A stretch of DNA of 64,000 nucleotides from Methylomonas sp. (GTDB taxonomy: Bacteria; Pseudomonadota; Gammaproteobacteria; Methylococcales; Methylomonadaceae): assembly GCF_023228165.1 (NCBI RefSeq), contig NZ_JALOBS010000017.1, positions 8,999 to 72,998 of the forward strand, read 5' to 3'. This document shows positions 36,829 through 44,032 of the stretch, piece after piece. Under the pieces are notes generated by a model. The model was not told the DNA's origin. It did not search any database and was given only the letters and a program-made list of their open reading frames with translations. The position numbers were made by a program, and so were the translations under genes. Position 1 is the first letter of the stretch, and each line of letters opens with the position of its first letter.

Positions 36829-38178
36829 ATGAAGCGCGTAGCTGATACACCAATTAACAGTTCTCCCGCAGCAAAACAGCCACATTCTGCAAGTCCTTGC
36901 GCCACAAATGAAAAGAGGACGTTACGCGGCAGAGTTTTCCCAGTTGCACCGGATATGGAACAAACACTCGCAGCATTAAATCATGGTCCAAATATTTTTA
37001 ATCCACTCACATCGGTTCTCGTTTCGAACCTCGAAAAGTATGAATGCATATTCGACAATCCAATCGATTTTAGGCTCGCTACGGCGACTTCAGGATTCGC
37101 GTATCGTGATGAAATTAATTTGCTGTTAAAAAATCAGGATCAACTCTACTACGGTGGTGGTAAAATTTTCCGGATATTTGGTGAACGGCAGAAACACTGC
37201 CGCCTTGCGAATATGCCAGATGATGCTGCAAAATATGTCAAAGATTTACTGATTGGTAAAAATGCGGATTATATTTGCAATTGTGTAATTAACGCAGTTT
37301 CCTTATATTCGTGCTTTCCTCGCATCATTGCGGCATTCCCAATTGGAATAATCAATGTTGACAAGCCTAATAATCCAAATCTATTTCCCAGCGATATATT
37401 GACGGCGACACTTCTGGACGAAACTATTCAAGAGCCAGAAATGGTTAAGCTAAGGCAACTTCTCTCGAAACCAATTTACTCGCTTTGCATAACCATTCAA
37501 TCTCCTTGTGTCGTACCTTTACTTAAAGTGCCAGTGTTGCAAGCATCTCCCGCATATCCGCCAACGAAGGAAAATGCCGAAGCTCTTCAGCAAAAGATAG
37601 AATGGAGAGCGCTTCTAAAAAAACAAATTGCATGCCCGCAAGATGGAAAATCCGCTACATCGCAACACATTCAGAAAATTCGCGAAATCTGCGGATTCGA
37701 TGGGGTTTCTTTATTCGGTGCCCCGTCCGCATTGCCGCAACTATCAATGAAGTCTATTTTCGATACAAATTTTCCGCTTATTGAAAAAAGCAAAATTTGG
37801 GCGCAGATAGTCAAAGAGCGGAATGAACACACCCTATGGAAACCGGAAATGCATGGAGTCAATTCTATTGAATATGTCGCGAAACTATTTGGCGTCTCGG
37901 ATTCATTCGTGTGCGCGATAATCAGTGCTGGTATTCTTATTCGCGAATATCCGCGCATCATCATTGCGTGCAATTGGAATCAAGAAGAAAACAATTTTCT
38001 ATTCGATAAGAAGTTCGTCGTTGATTTGCTCGGGCGCAAAAAAGATGAGGAGATGATGGAAGTAGCGCATTTACTTGCGAAACCACTTCCAGCGGGGTTC
38101 TTCTCCGAAAAAAGTCAGCAGCCAATTGTTCAACGCAGATTGGTAAACCTGAGTACTCTTCGTGGAGACCATTCGTGA
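36829..38178 (+). CDS. MKR-family paralogue 1
   Basis: This is the first of four tandem paralogues of an unrecognised family, all starting MKR. Its 449 residues hold two related modules. One (about 150-225) has CVINAVSLYSCFPRIIAAFPIG, then LFPSDILTATLLDETI and VKLRQLLSKP. The other (about 345-430) has YVAKLFGVSDSFVCAIISAG, REYPRIIIACNW, FLFDKKFVVDLL and EVAHLLAKPLP. The repeated 'PRIIxA...LF-D...LLxKP' theme points to an internal duplication of an all-helical module. No enzyme motif is visible. A palindromic element begins at the stop codon. Confidence 0.78.
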   Translation: MKRVADTPINSSPAAKQPHSASPCATNEKRTLRGRVFPVAPDMEQTLAALNHGPNIFNPLTSVLVSNLEKYECIFDNPIDFRLATATSGFAYRDEINLLLKNQDQLYYGGGKIFRIFGERQKHCRLANMPDDAAKYVKDLLIGKNADYICNCVINAVSLYSCFPRIIAAFPIGIINVDKPNNPNLFPSDILTATLLDETIQEPEMVKLRQLLSKPIYSLCITIQSPCVVPLLKVPVLQASPAYPPTKENAEALQQKIEWRALLKKQIACPQDGKSATSQHIQKIREICGFDGVSLFGAPSALPQLSMKSIFDTNFPLIEKSKIWAQIVKERNEHTLWKPEMHGVNSIEYVAKLFGVSDSFVCAIISAGILIREYPRIIIACNWNQEENNFLFDKKFVVDLLGRKKDEEMMEVAHLLAKPLPAGFFSEKSQQPIVQRRLVNLSTLRGDHS

Positions 38179-38210
38179 GCTCGGCGAAGCCTCGACCGCT
38201 ACGCGGGAGC
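38176..38210 (+). repeat. Palindromic element spanning a stop codon
   Basis: This consensus-like copy (GAGCTCGGCGAAGCCTCGAC, then CGCTACGCGGGAGC) starts in the TGA of MKR paralogue 1. It lies between the first two MKR genes. Confidence 0.75.
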
Positions 38211-38255
38211 ATTATTCTTTTTTATGAAGAATAAACCGCACCCTGAACGCGAATA

Positions 38256-38265
38256 TTTTTTTGAA
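38256..38265 (+). promoter_or_regulatory. TTTTTTTGAA promoter
   Basis: This exact match lies 27 bases before the ATG at 38293. Confidence 0.65.
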
Positions 38266-38292
38266 TTTTCACAATCAATTTCATTCTCAGCC

Positions 38293-39498
38293 ATGAAACG
38301 CGAGGGTAGACTCAGTGCAGTAGAATTGAAGCAGCAACAAGAGCAGAAAATTCAAAAGATAATGAGACTCGCGCAAAATGATAAACAGATTTCTAATCCG
38401 ACAATCTCTAATCTTATCTCGAATCTCGAAAAACTCGAACAAACTTTTGGCAAACCGCAAATTGATTTCAAATTCGAAGATGTCTCGGATTTGCCAGATT
38501 ATTGTTCAAGTATTGAATTGATGTTACAAAATTTCATGAAGATACACTGCGCAGACAATCGTATCTTTCTCGCGTATTGCGATAGAAAACGCCATTGCGT
38601 CGCGGCGAATAAACAACCAGACGCGTATGCATATACACGAGAACTATATCTCGGGACTTTCAAACAAAACGGAATCGTTTATTGCCTTAATCGCGCATGC
38701 ATTATTAGGGCAAATATGCTGCAGAGTGATTTTCCTCGTATTGTTGCGGCATTCGCGATCGGCGTGACTGAGCATAAAACAAATATATTTCCAAGTAACG
38801 CATTAGTAAATACGCTGTTCGACGAAAAAATACAGACGCCGGATATGATTAATCTTCGCCATCTTCTCTCGAAACCAATGTACCCGATACATGTGTTAGT
38901 GTCTCAGCAGATGGCGATAGTGCCAGCAGCCGAAGCAGATGATTCTATGATACATCGCCTGCGAGTGGAAAAATGGAAGTCCTTTTTAAAATCGAGCCAA
39001 CCGCAAATTCTGGATACTAATAAATCGGTCGCGTTGCCATATATTCAACAAATTCGCGATCTGGACGTGCTCTGTAATAACGAGCATCCGGATTTATCCA
39101 GCCCCGCATATCTCGCGTTGAGTCACAATTGTACAATAAATAGAAGGATCTCGAATGATAGCCAACTTTGGCTTCAAGTATTTGAAGATCGCGAACGCCA
39201 TACTCCGGTAAATTGGAGCCAAATTACGCACATCACGTACATCGCAGAGCTATTTGACGTTCCGGAATTAGTTGTCATGGCGATGATTGGCGTGATTCTG
39301 CTTATGCAAGATTTTCCTCGCGTTATTATTGCGTGTGATTGGACGCAAGAGAAAGATAATTTCTTATTCGATAAGAATTTCATTATCGAGCTCATGGAAC
39401 GCAAAAAAGATGAAGAAATGATGGAAGTCGCGCATTTACTTGCAAAACCACTTCCCGCGATATTCAAGCCAGATGATTCCACGCTAAAAACTGTCTAA
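38293..39498 (+). CDS. MKR-family paralogue 2
   Basis: This 401-residue protein starts MKREGRLSAVELKQQQ. An upstream ATG at 38224 in the same frame is rejected because the promoter lies inside that extension and the other paralogues begin with MKR. It has the same two-module plan: SDFPRIVAAFAIG...LFDEKIQ...LRHLLSKPMYP, then YIAELFDVPELVVMAMI...DFPRVIIACDW...FIIELMERKKDEEMMEVAHLLAKPLP. The N-terminus has a short Gln-rich coiled stretch. Function is unknown. Confidence 0.8.
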   Translation: MKREGRLSAVELKQQQEQKIQKIMRLAQNDKQISNPTISNLISNLEKLEQTFGKPQIDFKFEDVSDLPDYCSSIELMLQNFMKIHCADNRIFLAYCDRKRHCVAANKQPDAYAYTRELYLGTFKQNGIVYCLNRACIIRANMLQSDFPRIVAAFAIGVTEHKTNIFPSNALVNTLFDEKIQTPDMINLRHLLSKPMYPIHVLVSQQMAIVPAAEADDSMIHRLRVEKWKSFLKSSQPQILDTNKSVALPYIQQIRDLDVLCNNEHPDLSSPAYLALSHNCTINRRISNDSQLWLQVFEDRERHTPVNWSQITHITYIAELFDVPELVVMAMIGVILLMQDFPRVIIACDWTQEKDNFLFDKNFIIELMERKKDEEMMEVAHLLAKPLPAIFKPDDSTLKTV

Positions 39499-39605
39499 GC
39501 GAAGCAGCCGAGAGCGATTCCGCTCGACACGAGCAAGTAATTGCTTAATTTTCTTTTTTTGTATCGCGATATCTCGCGAAAAGTTGCGTGTAAATTTTCA
39601 TTATT

Positions 39606-39615
39606 TTTTTTGAAA
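39606..39615 (+). promoter_or_regulatory. TTTTTTTGAA promoter
   Basis: This exact match lies 51 bases before the ATG at 39667, a longer spacing than usual. Confidence 0.5.
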
Positions 39616-39666
39616 CGAGAAGATAATCTATTATAAGGTAATCATTTCTGCGTGTTTACATCTTCA

Positions 39667-41049
39667 ATGAAACGTGTTTTCGATTCGGCAAAAGGTGGTA
39701 CGCCAGCAAAACAGCATTGCGTAGCAAAGCAAAAGAAATCTCAGGAAGTTAGTTGTGCGGCACAGGATACTCAAAGTGATTCTGATGTTTGCGCGTTGAT
39801 TGAAAATCCTTCAATATCTGAGTTGATTCAAAATCTCGAAAAATATGAAAGGACATTCAACGGAAAATCTGTAGATTGTCAATTTGGCGGAAACACGTTG
39901 TGCGCTTCGTATGAGCCGGATAATTTCGCATATTGGTCAGAATTGGCATTTTTGCAAAAGAATCTCGCAGCGATTCACAGCGAAGATAATCGCATTTTCC
40001 TCACATTTTGCGATAGGCGCCGACATTGTGAGCTTGCAAAAAAAAACCCATCAGACGCGAAAGAGGTCGTTGAAAAACTACTGGGTGGTTCATTTCAAGC
40101 TCGCGGAAGGCTCGACACTTCCGATGGAGCTCGGCGAAGCCTCGACCGCTTCGCGGGAGCTACTGAAGCACGCGAAATACGCTCGTGTATTATGAATGCG
40201 ATTTTATTGCAGGCGTACTTTCCTCGCATCATAGTAGCATCATCAATTGCGCCAGTTGTCGCATTCGATCCATCTGCTAAATTTGCTTTTGAACAGCGGA
40301 AAGATTTGGCACTATTTCCGAGTGATATATTGACAACAATGCTACTGGATACTGATATTCACGAACCAAAAATAGTTATACTTCGCAAACTTCTCGCAAA
40401 ACCGATGCAATCAATGCGCATTCTAATACAGCCGTTGAATGTAACAATGGTAAGTTCGCCGATTATGGATAAACGCGCGATACTTCGCCAGCGCAAGCAA
40501 AGTTTGAAATTAATTTTAGAATATGCCTCCGAATTTATGTTGCAATATCGTCCTGAAATTGAGGAATCAATTGGTCTTCCATATATTCAGAAAATCCGCG
40601 AATTCACCTTTCTTTGCGATAATTACGATCACAAATCATCTAAATGTAGGGTGCTGCGTAATCGTTTTGCAGCGAATTGCAAATTCATCGAAACTGGCAA
40701 TATGTGGTTTTCTGTAAGCAGAGACTTTCAAACGCACTTTCATCCGGACAGTTTCTCTGAACAACGCTATGTGTCTGCTATTTCGTATGTCGCAAAGTTA
40801 TTCGATGATGCTGAATTACGTGTTCGCATTATAATCAGTGCGTGTGTGCTTGTTCATGAATTTCCTCGTATTGCAATTGCGTGCGACTGGGAGGATACGA
40901 CTAATTTTCTCGCAAATCGCCAATTTGTTCTTGAATTGATTGAGCGCAAAAAAGATGAAGAAATGGCAGAAATCGCGCATTTACTTGCAAAACCACTTCC
41001 GACAGTGTTCAAGATTGATGATCCAGCACCAAGTGAAGTACTCGCATAG
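39667..41049 (+). CDS. MKR-family paralogue 3, with two palindromic-element peptides
   Basis: This 460-residue protein starts MKRVFDSAKGGTPAKQHC, closest to paralogue 1. It has both modules (YFPRIIVASSIAPVV...LFPSDILTTMLL...LRKLLAKPM; then YVAKLFDDAELRVRIII...EFPRIAIACDW...FVLELIERKKDEEMAEIAHLLAKPLP). Between about residues 144 and 166 two tandem palindromic elements add ARGRLDTSDGARRSLDRFAG. They sit exactly between the conserved 'EKLLGGSFQ' and 'IRSCIMNAILLQ' blocks, showing a tolerated loop insertion relative to its paralogues. Confidence 0.8.
   Translation: MKRVFDSAKGGTPAKQHCVAKQKKSQEVSCAAQDTQSDSDVCALIENPSISELIQNLEKYERTFNGKSVDCQFGGNTLCASYEPDNFAYWSELAFLQKNLAAIHSEDNRIFLTFCDRRRHCELAKKNPSDAKEVVEKLLGGSFQARGRLDTSDGARRSLDRFAGATEAREIRSCIMNAILLQAYFPRIIVASSIAPVVAFDPSAKFAFEQRKDLALFPSDILTTMLLDTDIHEPKIVILRKLLAKPMQSMRILIQPLNVTMVSSPIMDKRAILRQRKQSLKLILEYASEFMLQYRPEIEESIGLPYIQKIREFTFLCDNYDHKSSKCRVLRNRFAANCKFIETGNMWFSVSRDFQTHFHPDSFSEQRYVSAISYVAKLFDDAELRVRIIISACVLVHEFPRIAIACDWEDTTNFLANRQFVLELIERKKDEEMAEIAHLLAKPLPTVFKIDDPAPSEVLA
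40098..40162 (+). repeat. Tandem pair of palindromic elements in MKR paralogue 3
   Basis: Two adjacent units contain stems such as CTTCC-GATGG-type, GGC-GAA-GCC and CCGC-TTC-GCGG, joined by GAGCTC. Paralogues 1 and 2 lack the insertion. Confidence 0.75.
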
Positions 41050-41107
41050 CGAGGCTTCACCGATTCCGCAAAGGTTCGGAGCAAAATTAAAAGACGACAC
41101 CAGATTC

Positions 41108-41117
41108 TTTTTTTGAA
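41108..41117 (+). promoter_or_regulatory. TTTTTTTGAA promoter
   Basis: This exact match lies 28 bases before the ATG at 41146. Confidence 0.65.
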
Positions 41118-41145
41118 TCAACATTCAGCAAATTCAATCACCACT

Positions 41146-41802
41146 ATGAAACGCGGAGCACATTTGCTGGAATTGCCGTCGGAATCGCAAATACAAGAAT
41201 ACCATCCATTTCTACAAAAACTTATCACTCGTCTTCAGACAATTGACGCGTCATTTAGCAAACCACGAGAAATAAATTTTCAAGTCGAGATATCGTTATC
41301 GCCTTCGCAAGAAGAATGCGAGTGGCAGAATGATATCGCATTGATAATAAATAATTTTACATTAATGCGGCGCGATTGTTACGATACTGTCAGCGCGTTT
41401 CATCGGCGTTCCGCGGATTGCGAACAAGCAGACATTCCAGATGACGCGTCTACTTATTTTGATGAAATTCTTGCGAAGACTTCTCAGAAAAATCAACTCA
41501 CTCGGCGTTGCATATTGAATGCCGCGCATTTATATCGGCAGTTTCCGCGCATCATCGCGGCATTTCCGATTGGCGAAATTATTGATACGGAGTTCGCCTT
41601 CGGCTCGAGCGCTACGCGGGAGTTCGGCGGAGCCTCGAGCGCTACGCGGGAGTTCGCCTTCGGCTCAAGCGCTACGCGGGAGTTATTCCCCAGCGAAAAA
41701 CTAACGCTGATATTATTAGATGTTACTATTCATGATCCGATTGTCGTTCAATTGCGCCGACTTCTTGCAAAACCAATTCCTATTGCAATCGAAACTAAAT
41801 GA
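41146..41802 (+). CDS. MKR-family paralogue 4, half-length
   Basis: This 218-residue protein begins MKRGAHLLELPSESQ and contains only the N-terminal region and first module (FHRRSADCEQADIPDDA; RRCILNAAHLYRQFPRIIAAFPIG; LFPSEKLTLILLDVTI; LRRLLAKPIP). It ends where paralogues 1-3 continue to the second module, so the C-terminal half is missing. Three head-to-tail palindromic elements (41589-41684) insert a 30-residue repetitive peptide of the EFGGASSATRE type in the middle of the module. It is either a degenerate copy or a natural one-module form. Confidence 0.75.
   Translation: MKRGAHLLELPSESQIQEYHPFLQKLITRLQTIDASFSKPREINFQVEISLSPSQEECEWQNDIALIINNFTLMRRDCYDTVSAFHRRSADCEQADIPDDASTYFDEILAKTSQKNQLTRRCILNAAHLYRQFPRIIAAFPIGEIIDTEFAFGSSATREFGGASSATREFAFGSSATRELFPSEKLTLILLDVTIHDPIVVQLRRLLAKPIPIAIETK
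41589..41684 (+). repeat. Three tandem palindromic elements in MKR paralogue 4
   Basis: Three units, each ending in CGCTACGCGGGAGTT, carry alternate first stems GCC-TTC-GGC, GGC-GGA-GCC and GCC-TTC-GGC. They encode a 10-11-residue peptide repeat in frame. Confidence 0.85.
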
Positions 41803-41821
41803 AAAACCAACATATCAATTC

Positions 41822-41831
41822 TTTTTTTGAA
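41822..41831 (+). promoter_or_regulatory. TTTTTTTGAA promoter
   Basis: This exact match lies 26 bases before the ATG at 41858. Confidence 0.6.
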
Positions 41832-41857
41832 TAATCGCAAAATGAAAGAATATCAAG

Positions 41858-42508
41858 ATGAGCGGATTTATCCTCGTCACGAAATACCCCGTTCCGCGTG
41901 ATCGCGAATATATAACACCAATGATTCGCCGCCATCAATTCGCCACTGTCATGTGGACGATATACAAAGGGTTTATAGAAGATTCACTTAAGAAGATGCA
42001 ATCGCTATACACGGAACAGATTCTCTTTGAGTTGCAACGCTGCGAATGCGAATATTCGGAAGATGGAGTTGATTATTCTGATTTCGCCGGCTGCCTTATT
42101 CGCGCGCGCAAAGGAATGCCGGATTATTTACTGTTTTCAGCGCGCTATTGCGGTTATCTTGAATTAAAGGGAAAATTCTGCGATTATTTTATTCCGGATA
42201 TTATTCGCGAGGCGATATTCATCGCGCTGATTTTCTCACTTGTTTGCCGCGGCAAAATACGACTCGATTTTGTACTGGATGGACAATTTGCGAAAATCGC
42301 GGAATTTCGCGACTCTCGCGTAGCGGTCGAGGCTCCGCCGAACTCCCGCGTAGCGGTCGAGCCGAAGGCGAACTCAGAGAACCCCATTGTCGAATTTTAT
42401 CAATTTCTTCCAGCGGATTTGTCACTTCAAGACGCGGCAAAATATGCAGCGCGTTTTCGCCATGTTTTCGGAATTAACTGCGATTGCCGAATACTAATCG
42501 TTTGGTGA
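41858..42508 (+). CDS. PD-(D/E)XK nuclease-like protein (tentative)
   Basis: This 216-residue protein has MPDYLLFSARYCGYLELKGK in its middle. The pattern is Pro-Asp, about 13 residues, then Glu-Leu-Lys, as in the catalytic core of PD-(D/E)XK enzymes such as the VRR-Nuc group. Helices and the strand IRLDFVLDG follow. Near residues 150-172 two reverse-oriented palindromic elements insert a peptide of the RVAVEAPPNSRVAVEPKANS type. It sits next to a GIY-YIG gene among small accessory genes, a typical setting for mobile nucleases. The function is inferred from this motif only. A 19-codon frame at 41842 overlaps its start and is probably chance. Confidence 0.5.
   Translation: MSGFILVTKYPVPRDREYITPMIRRHQFATVMWTIYKGFIEDSLKKMQSLYTEQILFELQRCECEYSEDGVDYSDFAGCLIRARKGMPDYLLFSARYCGYLELKGKFCDYFIPDIIREAIFIALIFSLVCRGKIRLDFVLDGQFAKIAEFRDSRVAVEAPPNSRVAVEPKANSENPIVEFYQFLPADLSLQDAAKYAARFRHVFGINCDCRILIVW
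42314..42376 (-). repeat. Two palindromic elements in reverse orientation
   Basis: Two adjacent CTCCCGCGTAGCGGTCGAG-type units are reverse complements of the consensus and in frame in the gene at 41858. They show that either orientation can be translated. Confidence 0.8.
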
Positions 42509-42548
42509 ATATTCGCGCAAATTGAATTTATCTTTGTATATTATAAAA

Positions 42549-43004
42549 ATGGCAACAACAACTTCCACAGCCGCCGCACCTTCGCATTTCATATATGCTA
42601 TGACATCGCAAGCCGATTTGGCTCTTGGCAATTTTATTAAAGTTGGTTATTCACAAAATCCGCGGAAACGCCTCTGCGATTATCAAACAGGGCGCAATCC
42701 ATTGCCCGCACACACGCCATATTTCATCGCTGTTTGGTCTGTAACCGCGCGATTCGACACAAAAGAAGATATTCGCGCGGCGGAAAAATCATTTCATGAC
42801 ACACTCCGCAATATTGGCTGCAAATCTTATCCACATAGCGAATGGTTCAGCGCGACAGTGGAGCAAATTCACGCAATTGCTGCCGTATTGATGCGCGGCG
42901 GAACATTACTTCGCGAAGAAAAAAGCTTCGAAATTCCCGTTGAAGAAATGTTTATGAGATGCGAATCGTATCGCAACGCGCACGAAAACGACATGCAATA
43001 TTAA
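42549..43004 (+). CDS. GIY-YIG superfamily protein (T5orf172/MUG113-like)
   Basis: This 151-residue protein starts MATTTSTAAAPS and contains FIYAMTSQ, then FIKVGYSQNPRKRLCDYQTG, and later AEKSFHDTLRNI and SEWF. This is the order of the T5orf172/MUG113 branch of GIY-YIG nucleases: a YIY-like strand, a GxSxxPxxR motif and a conserved Glu on a later helix. Such domains occur in homing-type endonucleases and in many giant-virus proteins. The longer in-frame start at 42522 is less likely because this ATG follows an AT-rich tatattataa leader. The role is DNA cleavage or a derived non-catalytic function. Confidence 0.75.
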   Translation: MATTTSTAAAPSHFIYAMTSQADLALGNFIKVGYSQNPRKRLCDYQTGRNPLPAHTPYFIAVWSVTARFDTKEDIRAAEKSFHDTLRNIGCKSYPHSEWFSATVEQIHAIAAVLMRGGTLLREEKSFEIPVEEMFMRCESYRNAHENDMQY

Positions 43005-43006
43005 TC

Positions 43007-43016
43007 TTTTTTTGAA
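43007..43016 (+). promoter_or_regulatory. TTTTTTTGAA promoter
   Basis: This exact match lies 32 bases before the ATG at 43049. Confidence 0.6.
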
Positions 43017-43048
43017 TAATAATTGGTAACTTGTATAGAGTTGCCGCA

Positions 43049-43492
43049 ATGAATCAACTTTGGAATGTGAGTTTTAAAATCGCAGGAATCGCGCAAGATG
43101 AATGGACAAAAGTGCAAAAAGATAAATATGCCTCGCGACCGCTGCCAAATGAAATGCGCCCAGATTTTGTGGAATGGCTTAAAAAGATGCGCGCGCTTGA
43201 TAATTCGCCATTTCATGTTGAAACTTTCGTTGCCGATAGCGAATCAACAATTCGCGAATGGTTTCAGAAAACAAGCCGTGCAACTTTTTTCATTTGGCGG
43301 CTTAGACGCGCCGTGACTAACGGCATCGATGCATATGAATACGACTTTGTCGCGCAAATTCCATTTTGCCCGAAGGATTGTTTCGATATTGATGTCCAAT
43401 ACGTCGATTCAGAAAACGGCGGCATTGCGCGCGGAACGCGAACTCCACCGGAGGTGTCGAGGCTTTGCCGAGTACGCTCTGTATGGCTCTAA
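43049..43492 (+). CDS. Unknown protein, 147 aa
   Basis: This small protein (MNQLWNVSFKIAGIAQDEW) has a mixed alpha/beta look, with charged helices at 25-60 and a beta-rich second half. Near its C-terminus a reverse-oriented palindromic element supplies RTPPEVSRLCRV, so the natural C-terminus may have been replaced by the insertion. Promoter and spacing are normal. A very similar element opens the next gene. No family is recognised. Confidence 0.6.
   Translation: MNQLWNVSFKIAGIAQDEWTKVQKDKYASRPLPNEMRPDFVEWLKKMRALDNSPFHVETFVADSESTIREWFQKTSRATFFIWRLRRAVTNGIDAYEYDFVAQIPFCPKDCFDIDVQYVDSENGGIARGTRTPPEVSRLCRVRSVWL
43439..43473 (-). repeat. Palindromic element at gene 3' end
   Basis: A reverse-orientation unit with stem CACC-GGA-GGTG, rather than CCGC-TAC-GCGG, and first stem GGC-TTT-GCC. 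Confidence 0.75.
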
Positions 43493-43504
43493 TGCAGTTT
43501 TCTT

Positions 43505-43513
43505 CTTTTTGAA
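43505..43513 (+). promoter_or_regulatory. CTTTTTGAA promoter-like motif
   Basis: This shortened T-run form lies 26 bases before the ATG at 43540. Confidence 0.45.
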
Positions 43514-43539
43514 TTAACTGGCGAATAATTATAAATTCA

Positions 43540-43941
43540 ATGACAACAGCAATAGCTCGGCGAAGCCTCGACACCTCCGGTGGAGCTCAGCCCCAAAAAT
43601 GGCGCGAATATGAGTATCAGGCGCGCTATGACGCGCATGCGCCGAAGGATTTTGGCATCATTCTTGGTCGTGCTTTAGAAATAACGATTATTGAACTCGG
43701 TGAGCATATCTTTATTTGGCATAATTCAGATTGTGCCGCTCGCGTAGAAATTAGCCATGTCATTGTTATTCCTGGAATAACAACATCCGGCACTGGACTC
43801 ATTTACGTGACATTTAAAATCAAAGATAGACAACAAACTCTTCCGCCAACCGAACCCAAAGCGTTGGATTGCGCAAAAATAGATGCCAAATTAATCGCGA
43901 ATCTTGGCGAATCCGCGAAATGGATTATTTCTCCGCGTTGA
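43540..43941 (+). CDS. Unknown protein, 133 aa, starting inside a palindromic element
   Basis: Residues 6-18 (ARRSLDTSGGAQ) are encoded by a palindromic element whose sequence is almost the reverse complement of the one 100 bases upstream. The remainder is beta-rich (IITI-type strands: ALEITIIELGEHIFIW, VEISHVIVIPG, TGLIYVTFKIKD) and may form a small beta-sandwich. No catalytic motif is evident and I do not recognise the family. Confidence 0.6.
   Translation: MTTAIARRSLDTSGGAQPQKWREYEYQARYDAHAPKDFGIILGRALEITIIELGEHIFIWHNSDCAARVEISHVIVIPGITTSGTGLIYVTFKIKDRQQTLPPTEPKALDCAKIDAKLIANLGESAKWIISPR
43554..43588 (+). repeat. Palindromic element at gene 5' end
   Basis: A forward unit with stems GGC-GAA-GCC and CACC-TCC-GGTG, the inverted partner of the copy at 43439-43473. 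Confidence 0.75.
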
Positions 43942-44032
43942 TGGCGCGAGATGAAACCGCGGCAGAAGTCGCCAAATTTATTTTTTTGCGAAACTTACAA
44001 AAAAAGCGAATGATATTCCATCTACATAGAAT

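Noticed and set aside
41842..41901. 19-codon gene MKEYQDERIYPRHEIPRSA
   Set aside because: It overlaps the start of the 216-aa gene in another frame and is probably chance; an upstream regulatory frame cannot be excluded.
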